DNA from: Isoetes taiwanensis
Taxonomy: Eukaryota > Streptophyta > Lycopodiopsida > Isoetales > Isoetaceae
Reading direction: 5' to 3'
Length of the DNA: 64,000 nucleotides
Assembly (NCBI GenBank): GCA_021234155.1
Contig: JAJEKV010000022.1
Coordinates: 10,694,621 to 10,758,620, forward strand
Under the pieces are notes generated by a model, which had not been told where the DNA came from, did not search any database, and was given only the letters and a program-made list of their open reading frames with translations. The stretch's first letter is position 1; each line of letters opens with the position of its first letter. A program made the translations under genes and the position numbers. Of this stretch, positions 10,095 through 22,100 are shown piece after piece.

Positions 10095-11735
10095 CAACCA
10101 TTGTAGTGTCAATGCATTCCAAAAGTACATCTAGTCTTTATTAATATGTTGTATATGAATTCAACATTCATATAACCTTAGGGGTTCACAATCTATGTCC
10201 AAAAAGGTGTATGCTCCTAGATCATGTAAATCAAAACCCATTTACTTATATTTTTAATCTTTATTAGATGAATGGCTTACTGCTTCTAGGAACTCTATCA
10301 CTTATTTGATAAGCAGTACTACATTTTAGTCTGCCAACAAATACTTGTCAGATGTGTTCCAGTATTCTTTTACCAAGTACATTGTAAGATTCATCTTAAT
10401 ATTGCTAGATTTTGTCTGTAATTACAAGAAATGACATAAAGTGTTGGATAAATAGGCAATTACCTAGGTTTGCACCTTAGTGCAGAAGTTTTATCACCAT
10501 ATCAATTGTGGCTCTAAAAATCTAGGTTCAATAGGATATCTGCTTGAATACAATAATTTACCCATTATATTAATCCATAACATAGAACATCTTCAAATTA
10601 TTGTGTAATCAATCTGCTTAAGGCATGTACAAAAATAGGCCAATGGGAAAAGCATCCATTAGTCTATCGACGGTCACATATATTATTCATCTAAATTTTT
10701 TTCCAGTCATACACCACGCTTAGACATATTCTGAATTTAAATTAGCCTTGTGAACTAGATAAGATGACTGAAATTAAATTCTCAATACTTCCATAATATC
10801 ACCGTTTATTTCTCAAGTCACAGCCCTATGAGCTCCACTAAAGTTTTAAATAACTTAGACCCTACTCGAGCAAACAACATTTTTGAAAAGAAAGTGAAAT
10901 CAAACTTAGAGCATGTTAGACCCTTAATATAGCATGTTCCCCTTTTTTTGGTTTAATGGCTAGTCCATTCGAGTAGCAAAGAGATCTTGCGTTCAAGTCT
11001 CTGGGGGACCGTCATCAAAAGTTCCAAGCCACTGCCTTTTATATTTGATTCCTTGCAACAACTTCAATGAGAACTCTTTCCGTCAGCTTACACAACAACG
11101 TAAGGAAGCAAAATAAGTGCAATGATAGAAGGTACTTTGTGCCTGTAGCCAAATATGTAAAGACTAGCACAAAAGTGGTAAAGATGTAAGGACGAAACAA
11201 TACATTGGGGTATCTTGACTTCTCACACTTCAACCATCGGCCCTTTCTTCAACATCACTATTCTCTAATTAGGTACAAGAGTTTCAACATAGTAACTTTG
11301 TAGTTCCTATCCATATTATAAAACAAGGTAAATGCTAGATACAAATCAATCCAATTACTGAAAAAAAAATGCTTAAGCTTAATAGAAACTCCCTAAAGTT
11401 TGGTACAATTATTGCAAAAACCTATTTGCAGAATGCACTATAGCTTAAATAAAGACCTGAACGTCATCTTGGTTTGAGTCCATGCCCTCACCAAATTGAA
11501 TCCTGGGAATGAACTGGTCATTGGAGCTTTTTTCATGATAATAAGCATGTTGTTTGTTCTTGTTGAAACCAACTTTTTTTTGGCCAAGTGTCCATCTCCT
11601 ACATCTGTGAAATTGCACTTGCCATCAACTCCACGACCTCTATTGTGTTGATCAAGAGTTGTAAAGCTATGATTGCCCTCTAAGTCTTGCATGCAAAATG
11701 CAAGCTCAGGCGCTTGGTCAAAGTATCATTATCCA
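10095..11735. other. Gene-free AT-rich stretch
   Basis: No supported gene. A tRNA-like or SINE-like segment with a B-box-like GTTCAAGTC is at about 10945-11035 on the plus strand. The minus-strand open frame at 11438-11692 is not recognisable. Confidence 0.4.
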
Positions 11736-12589
11736 AACAAACAGGGATAAATGGGCTGGAACTTTTGATTCAGTAATCATCGAATACAGAGGGAATAGAA
11801 TGGAAGGAAGTTGGGACAATTTCGTTTTACAGCCCCCCCATGTGGCACGAATCCAGACCATAAATTCCGAAAATCAAGGGCCCATATGCATGCCATGTCA
11901 GAGGGGGACTGCAAACCAAAAACTAGCCCGGAGATTAGGAAGATAACAAAATGGCCCAGCTCTGCTGATCAAATCGGCCCAGCCTTGTGATGAAATCTTC
12001 CCAACTCTGTAGCATAATCAAAAATTCCAAAGTTACAAATTTGCATAGATTGTAGCACTCAAGATTTCAGCGACGAGAACATAATAAACTGTAGGTTTTG
12101 TATCTGTGATTAAGATGGAAGCATTCAAGCTCATATTCCACAAGAAGGGGCATTTTGCTCGTATCTTCAAGCCTCCCATGATTTTGCATTGCCGAGCAAA
12201 ATAAAGACTGGGTTTTAAATCACCTAGCTAGAGTTTGTTCTGAGAAAGTACAAATCTAACAGTTCCAACTCTCAGTATGCCTTACAACCCCCCTCTTTTA
12301 CCTGCATGCTGCCATAGCTCGCCATGTCACAATGAAGCACTAGTATTTGAGCAACATACCTATGTCGTCGTTGCATCGGCAGGGCTTGAGCTGACGCCAA
12401 ACGTGCCCGCCATTGCCAATAGCCAGGTGTCGAAATTGCAGGAGGGGATTGTAAAAAAAGGATATGTGGTATATAAACATGAGATTAGATTGTGGCATAG
12501 AAATATTAGGGAGGGACATAGAAAAAGGAAAAGTGATATACCGTTTTATCCTTCCTATATAAAGCAGTATCCAATTTTTGTTCGCACCT

Positions 12590-13640
12590 ATTTTCTTTCT
12601 TCAAAATTACCACGGCATGACACATATGTGGACTCATTTATTGTGGGCATTTATGGCGGACAATCATGACACCTATATAATCATTTTTTTTGTTCTCACA
12701 CATTACTTGGACGAGACACGTATACATGCTTATTTATTAGGGAGGATTGTGTGACGTCGACATCTCATTTATTACAGAAGATTGTGGACTCATTTATTGC
12801 GGCCATTTATGGCGGACAATCATGACACCTATATAATCATTTTTCTGTTCTCACACATTACTTGGACGAGACACGTATACATGGTTATTTATTAGGGAGG
12901 ATTGCGTGACGTCAACATCTCATTTATTACAGAAGATTTTGTGACGTCGACCTTTATGCATTAAATGAAGCCCATGGACTGATTTATTGCAGAAGATTTA
13001 CACGTTACTTGGACGAGACACCTATACATATTTATTTATTAGGGAGGATTTCGTGACGTTGACACCTCATTTATTACAGTGACGTCGACATCATTTTCAT
13101 TTCATTACTGTGGTAAGACGTTAAAGCCATACCCAAGGTCACGGGTTCACGCCTCGTTGTGAAAGTGGCCATGACTGGGGGAGGACCCATTTAAAGTGGT
13201 GGGGCGGGACAATCGGGTGTGTTGTAAAGTGTCACACCTATATAATCATTTTTCGTTCTCACACATTACTTGGACGAGACACGTATACATGGTTATTTAT
13301 TAGGGAGGATTGCGTGACGTCGACATCTCATTTATTACAGAAGATTTTGTGACGTCGACCTTTAGGCATTAAATGAAGCCCATGGACTGATTTATTGCAG
13401 AAGATTTACACGCCTTGAAAATTACCGCAACATGACACGTGTGTAGACTCTTTCATTGCAGGCATTTATGGCAGACAATCATGACACCTATATAATCATT
13501 TTTTTGTTCTCACACATTTTCTCCCTTCAAAACTACTTGGATGAGACACCTATACATGTTTATTTATTAGGGAGGATTTCGTGACGTTGACACCTCATTT
13601 ATTACAGTGATGTCGATCTTTAGGCATTAAATGAAGCCGA
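12590..13640. repeat. Complex tandem repeat rich in TGACGTC
   Basis: Blocks of about 160-250 bp recur several times in imperfect order. Shared phrases are CACATTACTTGGACGAGACA, TTATTTATTAGGGAGGATT, GTGACGTCGAC and AGGCATTAAATGAAGCC. TGACGTC/TGACGTT occurs in nearly every block. The array belongs to the 2.4 kb block missing from the second copy of the segmental duplication. Confidence 0.8.
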
Positions 13641-13649
13641 TGGACTGAT

Positions 13650-14480
13650 TTATTGCAAAAGATTTACACGCCATGCCACTGCCAGGATCTGAAAGCCCTG
13701 TTTCCTTCATGGTTTCTCTTCTTGCCCCACCTTGCTTTGGCCACGGCGATGGGTCCCCAACGAATGAAATCCTGCTGGAAAGACAAACAAGCTCAGTGGT
13801 TCTCACGCTGGGGTGTGCAGGCAAAGAGATGCGTTCAGGTCAGGACAAAGAAAGATCGCGAGGCACTTAAACTGTACCTAGATGCTACTTTCCTTCGCAA
13901 GCTCTGGGATGCAGAGGCTCTGACGCATGTTAAGCTGGCACACTATCAGCAGCAAGTCAATCCTAGCCTCACAAGAGGCCCACACCAGTACTTGTACACC
14001 CAGCTGCCCATGAAGAAGCGCAGACTTATAGCTTCCATTCGCACGGGTGCACATCGCCTCCGCATTGAAACAAGGCGTTGGGCTCGGGAACCACGAGAGC
14101 AAAGGCTTTGCCAGTGTTGCCACCAGGGCGCGATTGAGGATGAATGACATGCCCTCCAGATCTGCCCATATCCGAGAGCGATATGTTCGATTATTAGTGC
14201 CTGGCCAGCCGTTGCATCAGTTATTGGCTACGGCGTCAGTGGGTTTGTTGGGGTCATACCTCCAGGAGGTTATGGATGCACGAACTCATGTATTGAACTG
14301 TCCTATGCAATTGTACAGTGTGCCAGCATGCCTATTACTGCTAAGGTTTTTCCCTCGAAAACCCTTCGGGGCGGGGGTTTTTTAATCCGGTCAGTAATAC
14401 GCTTGCTGCTCTCTTTTTGTTTGGGTCCCATAGGCCAATTGGTCTCCGTGGACGCTAAAAATTCTATTCTATTCTTCTTG
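13650..14480 (+). mobile_element. LINE copy C, 5'-truncated 3' end
   Basis: Carries the C-terminal part of LINE ORF2 on the plus strand (13653-14147): QWFSRWGVQAKRCVQVRTKK, YLDATFLRKLWD and a C-terminal zinc-knuckle-like LCQCCHQGAIEDE, after which a stop interrupts the continuation HALQIC. The 3' UTR follows, with AAAACCCTTCGGGGCG and the conserved hairpin at 14427-14455, ending in a (TTCTA)-type tail. The minus-strand segment at 51220-51588 in the large copy encodes the homologous QWFARWNVQEHRCVQVDTK. 5' truncation is normal for target-primed insertion. Confidence 0.8.
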
Positions 14481-14942
14481 GGAGTGATTTCGCAAGATCT
14501 CAGATGTTCTACTTAATTCAAGCAAAAGATATTGTCTTTCAGAATTGACAGCAGTATTTTGAAATGGATTCGACTTGGATTTAGCAAAGATTTAGTTGGA
14601 TCTAGCTTGGATCAAAGCAGAACTGCCATGTTATAAATTGTTTCGTGCAAATCTAAGCTTAAAATTGAAGCATTTCAAGGTTGATCCTTCAGGCGGATCT
14701 GGCTGCAATTGCCAGCTTGGCGACGCACTGGAGTTCGCTTTGCCGGCTGGCGATGCATTGGCGATTTACTGCATCAAACACCTTCCGGCTAGAAGAGCCA
14801 GAGCAAGCAAAAATAGCAACCTGTGATACAATTCGGCACCCTGTAATTGCTTCGTACACCAGCATAGGCATGAGCAATGCAATTACTTTAACTTTCACAT
14901 GTCTAGAACTGGCATTGTTTCAACTTAACAATATTCGGTGGA

Positions 14943-14990
14943 GAGAAATGTTCGCGGCGGCCAAGGCCGCCGCGATAAATTTCTTGTATA
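14943..14990. repeat. GC-rich palindrome in a conserved 46-bp motif, copy 1
   Basis: The core GCGGCGGCCAAGGCCGCCGC is a near-perfect dyad set in AT-rich DNA. The flanks GAAATGTTC and GATAAATTTC are also roughly complementary, so about 40 nt could fold back. The same motif with few changes is at 48266-48311 in reverse orientation. It marks the right edge of the block missing from the other copy of the segmental duplication. Confidence 0.75.
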
Positions 14991-15100
14991 TGTAGAGATA
15001 AGGGAGACATATAGACTAATATTTTGTGTAGTTAATGTGTGTGGCATGTCATGACAAAACATGGAAGAACACAATGAAACATAACAGAGCTAGATAGTCC

Positions 15101-15131
15101 GTGGATGCTAAAAACCTCTATTCTATTCTAC
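15101..15131 (+). mobile_element. Extremely short LINE 3'-end insertion
   Basis: Sequence CCGTGGATGCTAAAAA followed by a CTATTCTATTCT tail matches the terminal bases and tail of LINE copy C (14447-14475). The corresponding place in the duplicated copy (about 50608-50620) lacks it, so it is an insertion of only about 30 bp. A few bases of target seem to have been replaced. Confidence 0.6.
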
Positions 15132-15292
15132 TATTATGCAACCCACATATTTCATTGAATTCTAGTAAGATATTAGACCGAAGTTCAAGTCTGCCACATA
15201 TCAAAAGCAATCCCAAATGCATAAATTAAAATAGGAAATCAAGAGGGAACACCCATATCAAGATGATAAAAATTAGATTTGAATTGAATTGA

Positions 15293-15715
15293 ATTGAGTT
15301 TTAACGTCCTCAGAGACCAATTGGTTTATGGATACAATACAATATGTAGCAATAAATGCCAAATAGTAGGTGCACGTACCAGAACAAACTTTACTACTAG
15401 GATTACCCCTTCGGTTTTCAAGGGAAAAACCTTAGTAGGGGAAAAACCTTAGTAGAAAAATATATACTGCCGTATAGCAATGTTTATGATGAGACTGGTG
15501 CATATTGTATCTTTAATAGATTTTCTCAATGGGCTAAGACATCAAGCAAGTAAGACCCCAAACGAGCTGCAAATGTAACTTATGAAGAGGGAGATCGAAA
15601 TATTGCTCTTTGATATGATGATAAGCTGAACACAATTCGAAAGTATGTGCCTCATCTTCCACTTCATTTGATTGGCAACATACAAACAATCGATTTTCCC
15701 TAGGTGTAACCACTA
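15293..15715 (-). mobile_element. 5'-truncated LINE fragment (shared with 56320-56755)
   Basis: In minus orientation the last LINE codons (about 15700-15580) resemble the C-terminal knuckle seen at 56621-56845. They are followed by the 3' UTR with the hairpin at about 15302-15335 and a (CAATT)n tail at 15283-15300. The same insertion with the same flank exists at 56320, so the insertion is older than the segmental duplication. Confidence 0.7.
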
Positions 15716-15734
15716 CAAGGGATCATCGACCATA

Positions 15735-16290
15735 AATGACGTCGAAACGTCATTCAAGAGAATCTTTTGACGACGATGACGCCATCCAACGACGTCGACA
15801 TCGTTAGATGACCACCAGAAGGTATGGCGTGTCATGATTGCTTGCGTGGTCTACTGATGTTGCCAAGTTGGCAGGCCTGCATGTCATGCCACGTGCATAT
15901 GACGTCGTTCAATGACGTGTAGGGCATCTGACGTGCCCTGGGTGTTGCCGTGGCATGCCAGGCTGGCAGGCCTGCGTGTCATGCCACGTGCATAAAACGT
16001 CATTTAACGATGTCCAAGACATCTGACGTGCCCTGGGTACTGCTGTGGCATGCCAGCATGCCAGGCTGGCAGGGCTGCATGTCATGCCACGTGTGTAGAA
16101 CGTTGCTAAACTACATGCAGGACATCTAACGTGTATCGGGAAGCTGTCGTGGCATGACGGCATGCCAGACTGGCATGCCTACGTGTTGTGCCATGTGGCA
16201 GGGACGTCATTAAACGACGTATAAAAATACTGACGTGGCAAAGTGGGCCGCCGTGTCATACCCATGTGGACATGACACGTTAGACGACGC
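15735..16290. repeat. Minisatellite of about 95-105 bp units rich in ACGT cores
   Basis: Units start at about 15870, 15965, 16068 and 16172 with GGCAGGCCTGC-like sequence, each carrying GTCATGCCACGTG, then ACGTCATTNAACGACGT-like and ATCTGACGTG phrases. Degenerate parts extend to about 15735 and 16290. Every unit has several ACGT cores (G-box CACGTG and CRE-like TGACGTCA types). The units have diverged by indels and substitutions. Confidence 0.85.
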
Positions 16291-16505
16291 AAAAAGCTAG
16301 AATAAAGGGAAACTCCATCCAAATCTGCCTCCATTACGAGACCCTGATATCTATGGTATTCCAGAGAAGGTTTGTGTGGGCAAAAATGTTAGCATTGGCA
16401 CTTCGAGGCCATTCAAGTTTTATTTTTGCAATGGTTCAAGCCCTAAAGAATTTTGAATTGTATTCATGCACACATTTTGAAAATAAAAATTGGCATTAAA
16501 TAGTG

Positions 16506-16605
16506 GTGGCTCCAAAGCTGGAGTACAATTTTGAGTAACCAATTCACATTTCAAAGTGGCTCCAAAGCTGGAGTACAATTTTGAGTAACCAATTCACATT
16601 TCAAA
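16506..16605. repeat. 50-bp tandem duplication
   Basis: Two adjacent copies of a 50-bp unit beginning GTGGCTCCAAAGCTGGAG; they are almost identical. The rest of 16290-17340 has no recognisable gene. Confidence 0.95.
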
Positions 16606-17357
16606 GTTGCTACACATCTATGATTCCCATTGCAATTTTATGTCCCCACTTGTTATACCAGGGATATAGATTATTTTAAACATTAGAGGAACTTTTCCAA
16701 GCAAATGCTAGGCTTAGCGTAAAAAGAAAAAGGATTACAAAACCCCGGGTCGAGGAGATAAGTATGTATTTTTAGAATGTGAAAACTTTTTAACATGATG
16801 ATTATATTACCCATAGTTTGGATGAAAACCCTAACCCTGATATAACCCTAATTCTTGGCTCTAAAGATAGGCAACATACAATTTACAATTTCAGGTCGAT
16901 TATATAAAGATTGAATCACATTATCTTGATAGTTTGGGAGACAATTTGAGGCTACGGTTGCACAAATTGTTGAAGGCCAAAATAATAGTTTGAGCCATGT
17001 GGTTAATCCGAAGGCATAAAAATGTGATGTCATCCAGATGCAATGGGTGTCGACATCTAGCTTTACCTGCACGTGAACTTTGGATGAAAAAGTATTTCTG
17101 CCAAAACAGTACGTGAACAACTTTGGATGGAAAAGTATATTTCAGCCAGAACAGTCTGACAACCACATGTATAGTTTGGAAACTTGACAGAAACTCCACA
17201 AAGAGCCAAAATCCTTGGACAAGACAATCATGGGCAACTCCATTTCATTGCACCATAAAGTAAGAACTTGGCATACTCGCCCTGGGAGCCACTTCCACGT
17301 TCCTTATCTCCTCAATGTAGCGAGCATGGTTTACAAAAAACAAATGGCCACCAAATT

Positions 17358-20300
17358 TTACTTTCTAATTGCATCAAGCAGGGCCTCGGGGTTGCCTGCA
17401 TCAATACACACCATATTTGGTTTGTAGTCAGAGGGCACCACATCGTCCCTTCCATAGCTCCCTGTTGTTCGAAGGAGATGTTCAGATGAGCTCTGCACTG
17501 CGCCTTTTAAGATGACAGTCCTTTGGGTGCCACCAAGGAGCTCCTCATAATCTGAGTCTCCTGTTTCTCCAACACAAACACACATGTTCGCAATGTCTAC
17601 ACCCCATCTCACAAATAGATACCTGTAGTAACATTACATGCATGACATTGTCATATCAATGCAGTAAACAACATGATATACATATCAACCACATGCGTGA
17701 AACATGAAAATTTTCAGAAAACACATGCATGAAACTGTCAATGCAGGAAACAACATGATATGCATATCAACCATATACATCAAACATGAAAATTTTCAGA
17801 TTTAAAATTCTCACCTCAAGGCCTGAGCACGAGAAGCTAACAGGGGAAGCACATGCAGTTTTCTTCCCCCATTACAATATACTACGTGACATCTCAAGCC
17901 CCTCATTCTGAATTTTCGACGGAACTCGTCTACTTTCAACACCTTATTTTTACAAAGAGATTTTAAGTCAATATGCATGCATAAAATTAAAGTCATGTGG
18001 CTTGTTAAGATCAGTTACCTTTGGTTCCTTGTTCACAGTGTATGCAATGCAATGTGAATTGGACCGTTGCTCATCCTGCACAAGAAATAGATCCCCTTCA
18101 TCTTGTACACTGCCATTTTCCAAACTTATAAGCCTTGATATTGCTTCCTTTGTCACTTCATATCCCCAACGATAATCTATATGAGATTGATAGTCTGAAT
18201 CTGGAATTAAGTTCGAGCGTGACCCATTAGTAACATCATCTGAGCTGGATGGAGGTATTGTATAATAAAGCTCGCTTCCACTGCTGCAGACCAATGCATC
18301 AAAATCGTTTATAGACAAGCCTCTGGCTGAAAGCATATCAACCACTTCATTTACTGTCAACGAGGTGGTTAAAACGAACCCGGCTGCGCGGCCAGCAAAC
18401 TGTGATTTCACAGCTTTGAGAACATCTTGTAATTTACTATTTGAGGTTTCGTATTCATCAACTGCAATGACAAATAACTTCTTTCTCCTTCGAAGTAAGG
18501 TCTTATTTGTCAAATTTGCACTGGACTGAATTGAAGCCCCATTAGAAGACGTGCTATGGCCATTACATAGGTTTGTACTAGAAGCATTACAAAGATTTGT
18601 GCTATGACCATTAGATAGATTTTCACCATTAGATAGATTTTCTTTCCTTTGATGCTTCTCTAATGCTTGTTTCAACTGATCCCCATCATCAGACAGACGT
18701 AAAGATATGTCCTGCATATCCGTCAATGAACCTTCGAGTGACTCATCAAGTATACTTCCATCACTGCTATTCTGCCACTGGGGCTGTCTTGCTCGACAGC
18801 TAGACAACTTCAAAAGATAAGACTTGCAATGCTCTGGCCACGAGTAAAGGTGAATATTCTGTAGCCCATTTCTTCGCTTCTCTAACCACTGATTCCTGTC
18901 CGCTAAGAGCTTGACCAAAGCATTTGCTATGTCCTTCACGTCATGCGGGTCTATCAGTAATCCATTCCTCAAGGTCTACAACGAATAGAAAATAGGGTAA
19001 GCATAACCGTAATTGACCAAAGTACATGCTAATAAAGGTTAATAATGGTACGCGTTCAATGTCTACTGGGCCACCATTTGTTGTTGCAACAGTTGGCAGG
19101 CCATGAGCAGCAGCCTGTGAAAGATGGCATTTAGTCATTCAACAGTCGTATGACACATACATGCATTTCAACCATATAGCTACCTCAATCAATGTTAACC
19201 CAAACGGCTCAACCAATGCTGGATTAATAAAAACGCCCTGATACAAATGGCAAACCACCATGTGTTAGTAAACAAGGTGCCAGAGATCCATTAAAGATGG
19301 CTACCTTTGTTTTTGCTGCAAGACGATAAATATCAGGAACGTCGGACTGCCTGTGGTGTTTTGGGTATGCAACTTGACCATAAAGGTCATATTTATCAAT
19401 AAGTTTCAATATTGTTTGAACAACACCTGCACTACTAGCAGCCATGCCATCTATATCGTCCCGGTTACCCATTACTAAAGTCTGAAAAGTCAAAGACAAA
19501 TAATTACACTCACTGCATGCAATAATGGATTCGGACGAATTTCAACTCACCAAATTTGCCAAGTCCCTCAATGCTCTGCACTCCCCAAAAGCTTGCACTA
19601 GAGTTGCAAAGTTTTTCTTTGGATCTGGACGGGCTAGTGCCAAAATCATAGGCTTGTGAGGATTAGCAAAGAAACGCATAATCTGTTGCCACACACATAC
19701 AATGGATGAGAGATGAAACTAGATCTATATTACTAAGAAGAAAAGTAATGTAATAAAAACCTATGATCAATACCATTGAAATAATATACGTTGATAATTT
19801 GCATGCAGCTGTGCACGAAGGAGAAACTATACCTCTCCCCAAATAGGAGGATCAGGATGGGGAGATGTTGGAGGTATGTCATCCCCTTCAACATCAGTAA
19901 CTTCAACATCTTGCACAACATTACTAAAGTCCATTCCTGGTGGAATCACCTGTCAAAATAATACCATTCAAAGCATTAGTACTAAATACTGAGCAACATA
20001 AAAAATATTTCTGCATAAGTCTTACCACCATACGAGGCATGTAACGATCACGACAACTAAGCCCCTTCCTTGTCCTTCCTCTCAGTATTTTGTACAATGT
20101 CAAGTTAAAACCATCGTACAGGCCCCATTGTTCTTCAATTTCCTGTCTTGTGCTGGTGATAACTACTTCGGATGAATCTATTGACAGTTCTTCTGCTTCA
20201 ATGCGCCTCAAAATTCTATAGGTAGCATTAATATCATCTTTTGATTGCCGGCCTTGTTTCAGAAGCTGTTCAAGCTTGTTACGTCCCAAGGAATGTCCTG

Positions 20301-22100
20301 TCAAAACCATTGGAACATTTATTGAACCAGATAACAGTGCAGCTGCATATCCTGCATCTGCATAATGCCCATGTATTACATGAGGCCACACAAGTTCACC
20401 GCCAGCAATTTGATCGCCAAGAACTTTAGACATGTTTAGAATGTGGGTTAGTGCACCATCCACAAACTCCTGGATGTAGGGCCATAGTAGTTCTTTACGC
20501 AAGTACTTGTCCCTTGGTCCACAAGGAATACGAACAATATAGGCACCACTACTTTCCCCAATCTCTTCTCCACAACAACCATAACTAGCAGACATAAGCA
20601 TTTCTGTTGGTTCCCCATAACTCGAATCAACAAGTGGATCTGAGATTTGGCGTGTCAAAAGATCCACCCGATATACTTCAGGCATCCTTGCCAAGGCTCT
20701 TGCAAATTCTACAACATACTTGACCTGCAGAAATGGAATGACAGAAGCTAGTTAAAAAGATTACATGATGGAATTGTTTTAGTCTACAACATCTTGTTGG
20801 TGCACACAACCTGGCCACCTGTATCTGCATCTCGCCCAAGTTCCATATTTTCACCACGCACAAGGCCATGTAGGCTGCCAAAAAAAATATTCAATTGATT
20901 AAAGGCTATTTAAGATTTATATTTACATATAGACAATTAAATTCACACTTATCTTCCAGAATGATGTATACCTAATCAATACAATGTATAAACGTTTTTC
21001 TTTGTGCTGCTGGTCTGAAACCTTTTGGAGATTGATCCATGCCTCAAGATCAGAAAAATTTCTCCGTGGAGTTACAACACTTCCAGCTTCTGAACCATCT
21101 GCTTTATCGCCATCCCCAACATCTTCTGGCATGTCTTCTGTGGTATCTTTCCGTCCTTGCTCACGCTCCAAATATCGATGAGCCAACCTTTGAGCATCTG
21201 CTGATTCAATCTGACATAATTGCAGTCAATTTTTGTATCAATAAAAAACAACTTATAAAACCTGAATATTGGATCAAATTTGAAAGCAAATTAACAACCT
21301 TACAAAATACAAATTTGTTCAAGTTAGGTTCTTCCAGTTTATTGATACGAACCTGTCTTTTCTTCCGTGTTATATTCCAGATTCGCCAGCACAGGTTTTC
21401 TAATCTTGCAGTGCGTTCCTTTGCATTTTTTGTGGCTGTTGCCTAAATTAAATGCAAAAAAAAATACAATGTGAGCCACCTCAATTCAAATAGGTGCAGA
21501 GACTATAACAGAACCAAAAACATATCGAATTATTTCACATGTTAGTCCACTCTATTATCTATACGATCATATGATTTCAAAGGGCACAAACGGAAAAGTT
21601 GTCAGCACACCTTGCAAACATTCCGCCATATATTATAAACATGTCAAAACATGTCAATTAAATTCTCTATAGTACACTGGCAGATACAAATTCAATAGGA
21701 AACACTGCTGACATAATGTTCGGTTCAAAAGCGACATACATGTTAGTGTTCATTCTAGAATCTACAACCTCAATGACCCTTGCTCACAGATAAAAAAAGG
21801 GTTGAGTTAACTAGAGAATCTTACTTTCTTCAATGATAAACATGTTAAGAAATGGCTAAGAATTTCCTTGTTACGGGGTGTTTAGGGTCTCACCCTCATC
21901 CAAGTCCGGTGAATGTCGGTCTCATCAAAACCGCTTACGACCTCCTCAACGAAATACTTGGTAGCATTGAAACCCACCATTTCTCTGCTTCCGGAGTCAT
22001 CGTGGTGATGGTGATACTGATAAACCTTGAGCTCTTCGATGGCCTGCCCACTGTCTAAAATTGCTTCAAGATACCCAATGATCCATTCATTCCCTTCCAT
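17358..22100 (-). CDS. SPS: Sucrose-phosphate synthase, 13 exons
   Basis: Makes sucrose-6-phosphate from UDP-glucose and fructose-6-phosphate in the cytosol, the controlling step of sucrose synthesis. Exons (minus strand): 22100-21894, 21442-21353, 21210-20972, 20874-20811, 20724-20026, 19949-19833, 19682-19551, 19481-19305, 19237-19184, 19114-19052, 18975-18019, 17942-17815, 17622-17358. All introns are GT/AG and the phases agree, giving 3192 nt and 1063 residues, the usual plant length. The start is the family-typical [15 protein letters not shown]. Seen in order: [20 protein letters not shown] across exons 3-4, [10 protein letters not shown], the GT-B retaining-transferase motif EPFGLTLIE (E-x7-E), and a C-terminal phosphatase-like region ([18 protein letters not shown]). 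Regulatory serines known from spinach have counterparts: RRNFSDLE near the light/dark site and RQISDP, a 14-3-3-type motif. The linker before the phosphatase-like region holds an Asn/Ser-rich repeat (NLSNG, TNLCN). A weak TATA-like AAATAAAAAATA lies at about 22212-22224. It appears intact. Confidence 0.97.
17649..17802. repeat. Tandem duplication inside SPS intron 12
   Basis: Two copies of about 70-85 bp (from about 17649 and 17736) sharing AACAACATGATA and ACATGAAAATTTTCAGA. They lie wholly within the 192-nt last intron, leave both splice sites untouched, and account for most of its length over the 67-76 nt typical of its neighbours. Confidence 0.85.

Larger units (their letters stand above)
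11736..15715. repeat. Segmental duplication, copy 1
   Basis: Sequence from ACAGGGATAAATGGGCTGGA near 11740 matches 49653 onwards. It continues colinearly to about 12545, resumes at about 14990, and continues to about 15715. The partner runs 49653-50500, 50500-50718 and 56288-56755. Three differences stand out. This copy has about 2.4 kb (12547-14990) absent from the partner. The partner has a 5.6 kb LINE (50719-56288) absent here. This copy has a roughly 30-bp LINE tail at 15101-15131. The shared truncated LINE (15293-15715 here) predates the duplication. Confidence 0.8.

Noticed and set aside
12590-13640. Possible CRISPR-like array because of regularly recurring phrases
   Set aside because: Units are long, variable and lack unique spacers between constant short repeats; the window is eukaryotic.
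18967-22058. Plus-strand open frames across the SPS locus
   Set aside because: They are antisense to verified SPS exons and have no recognisable content.
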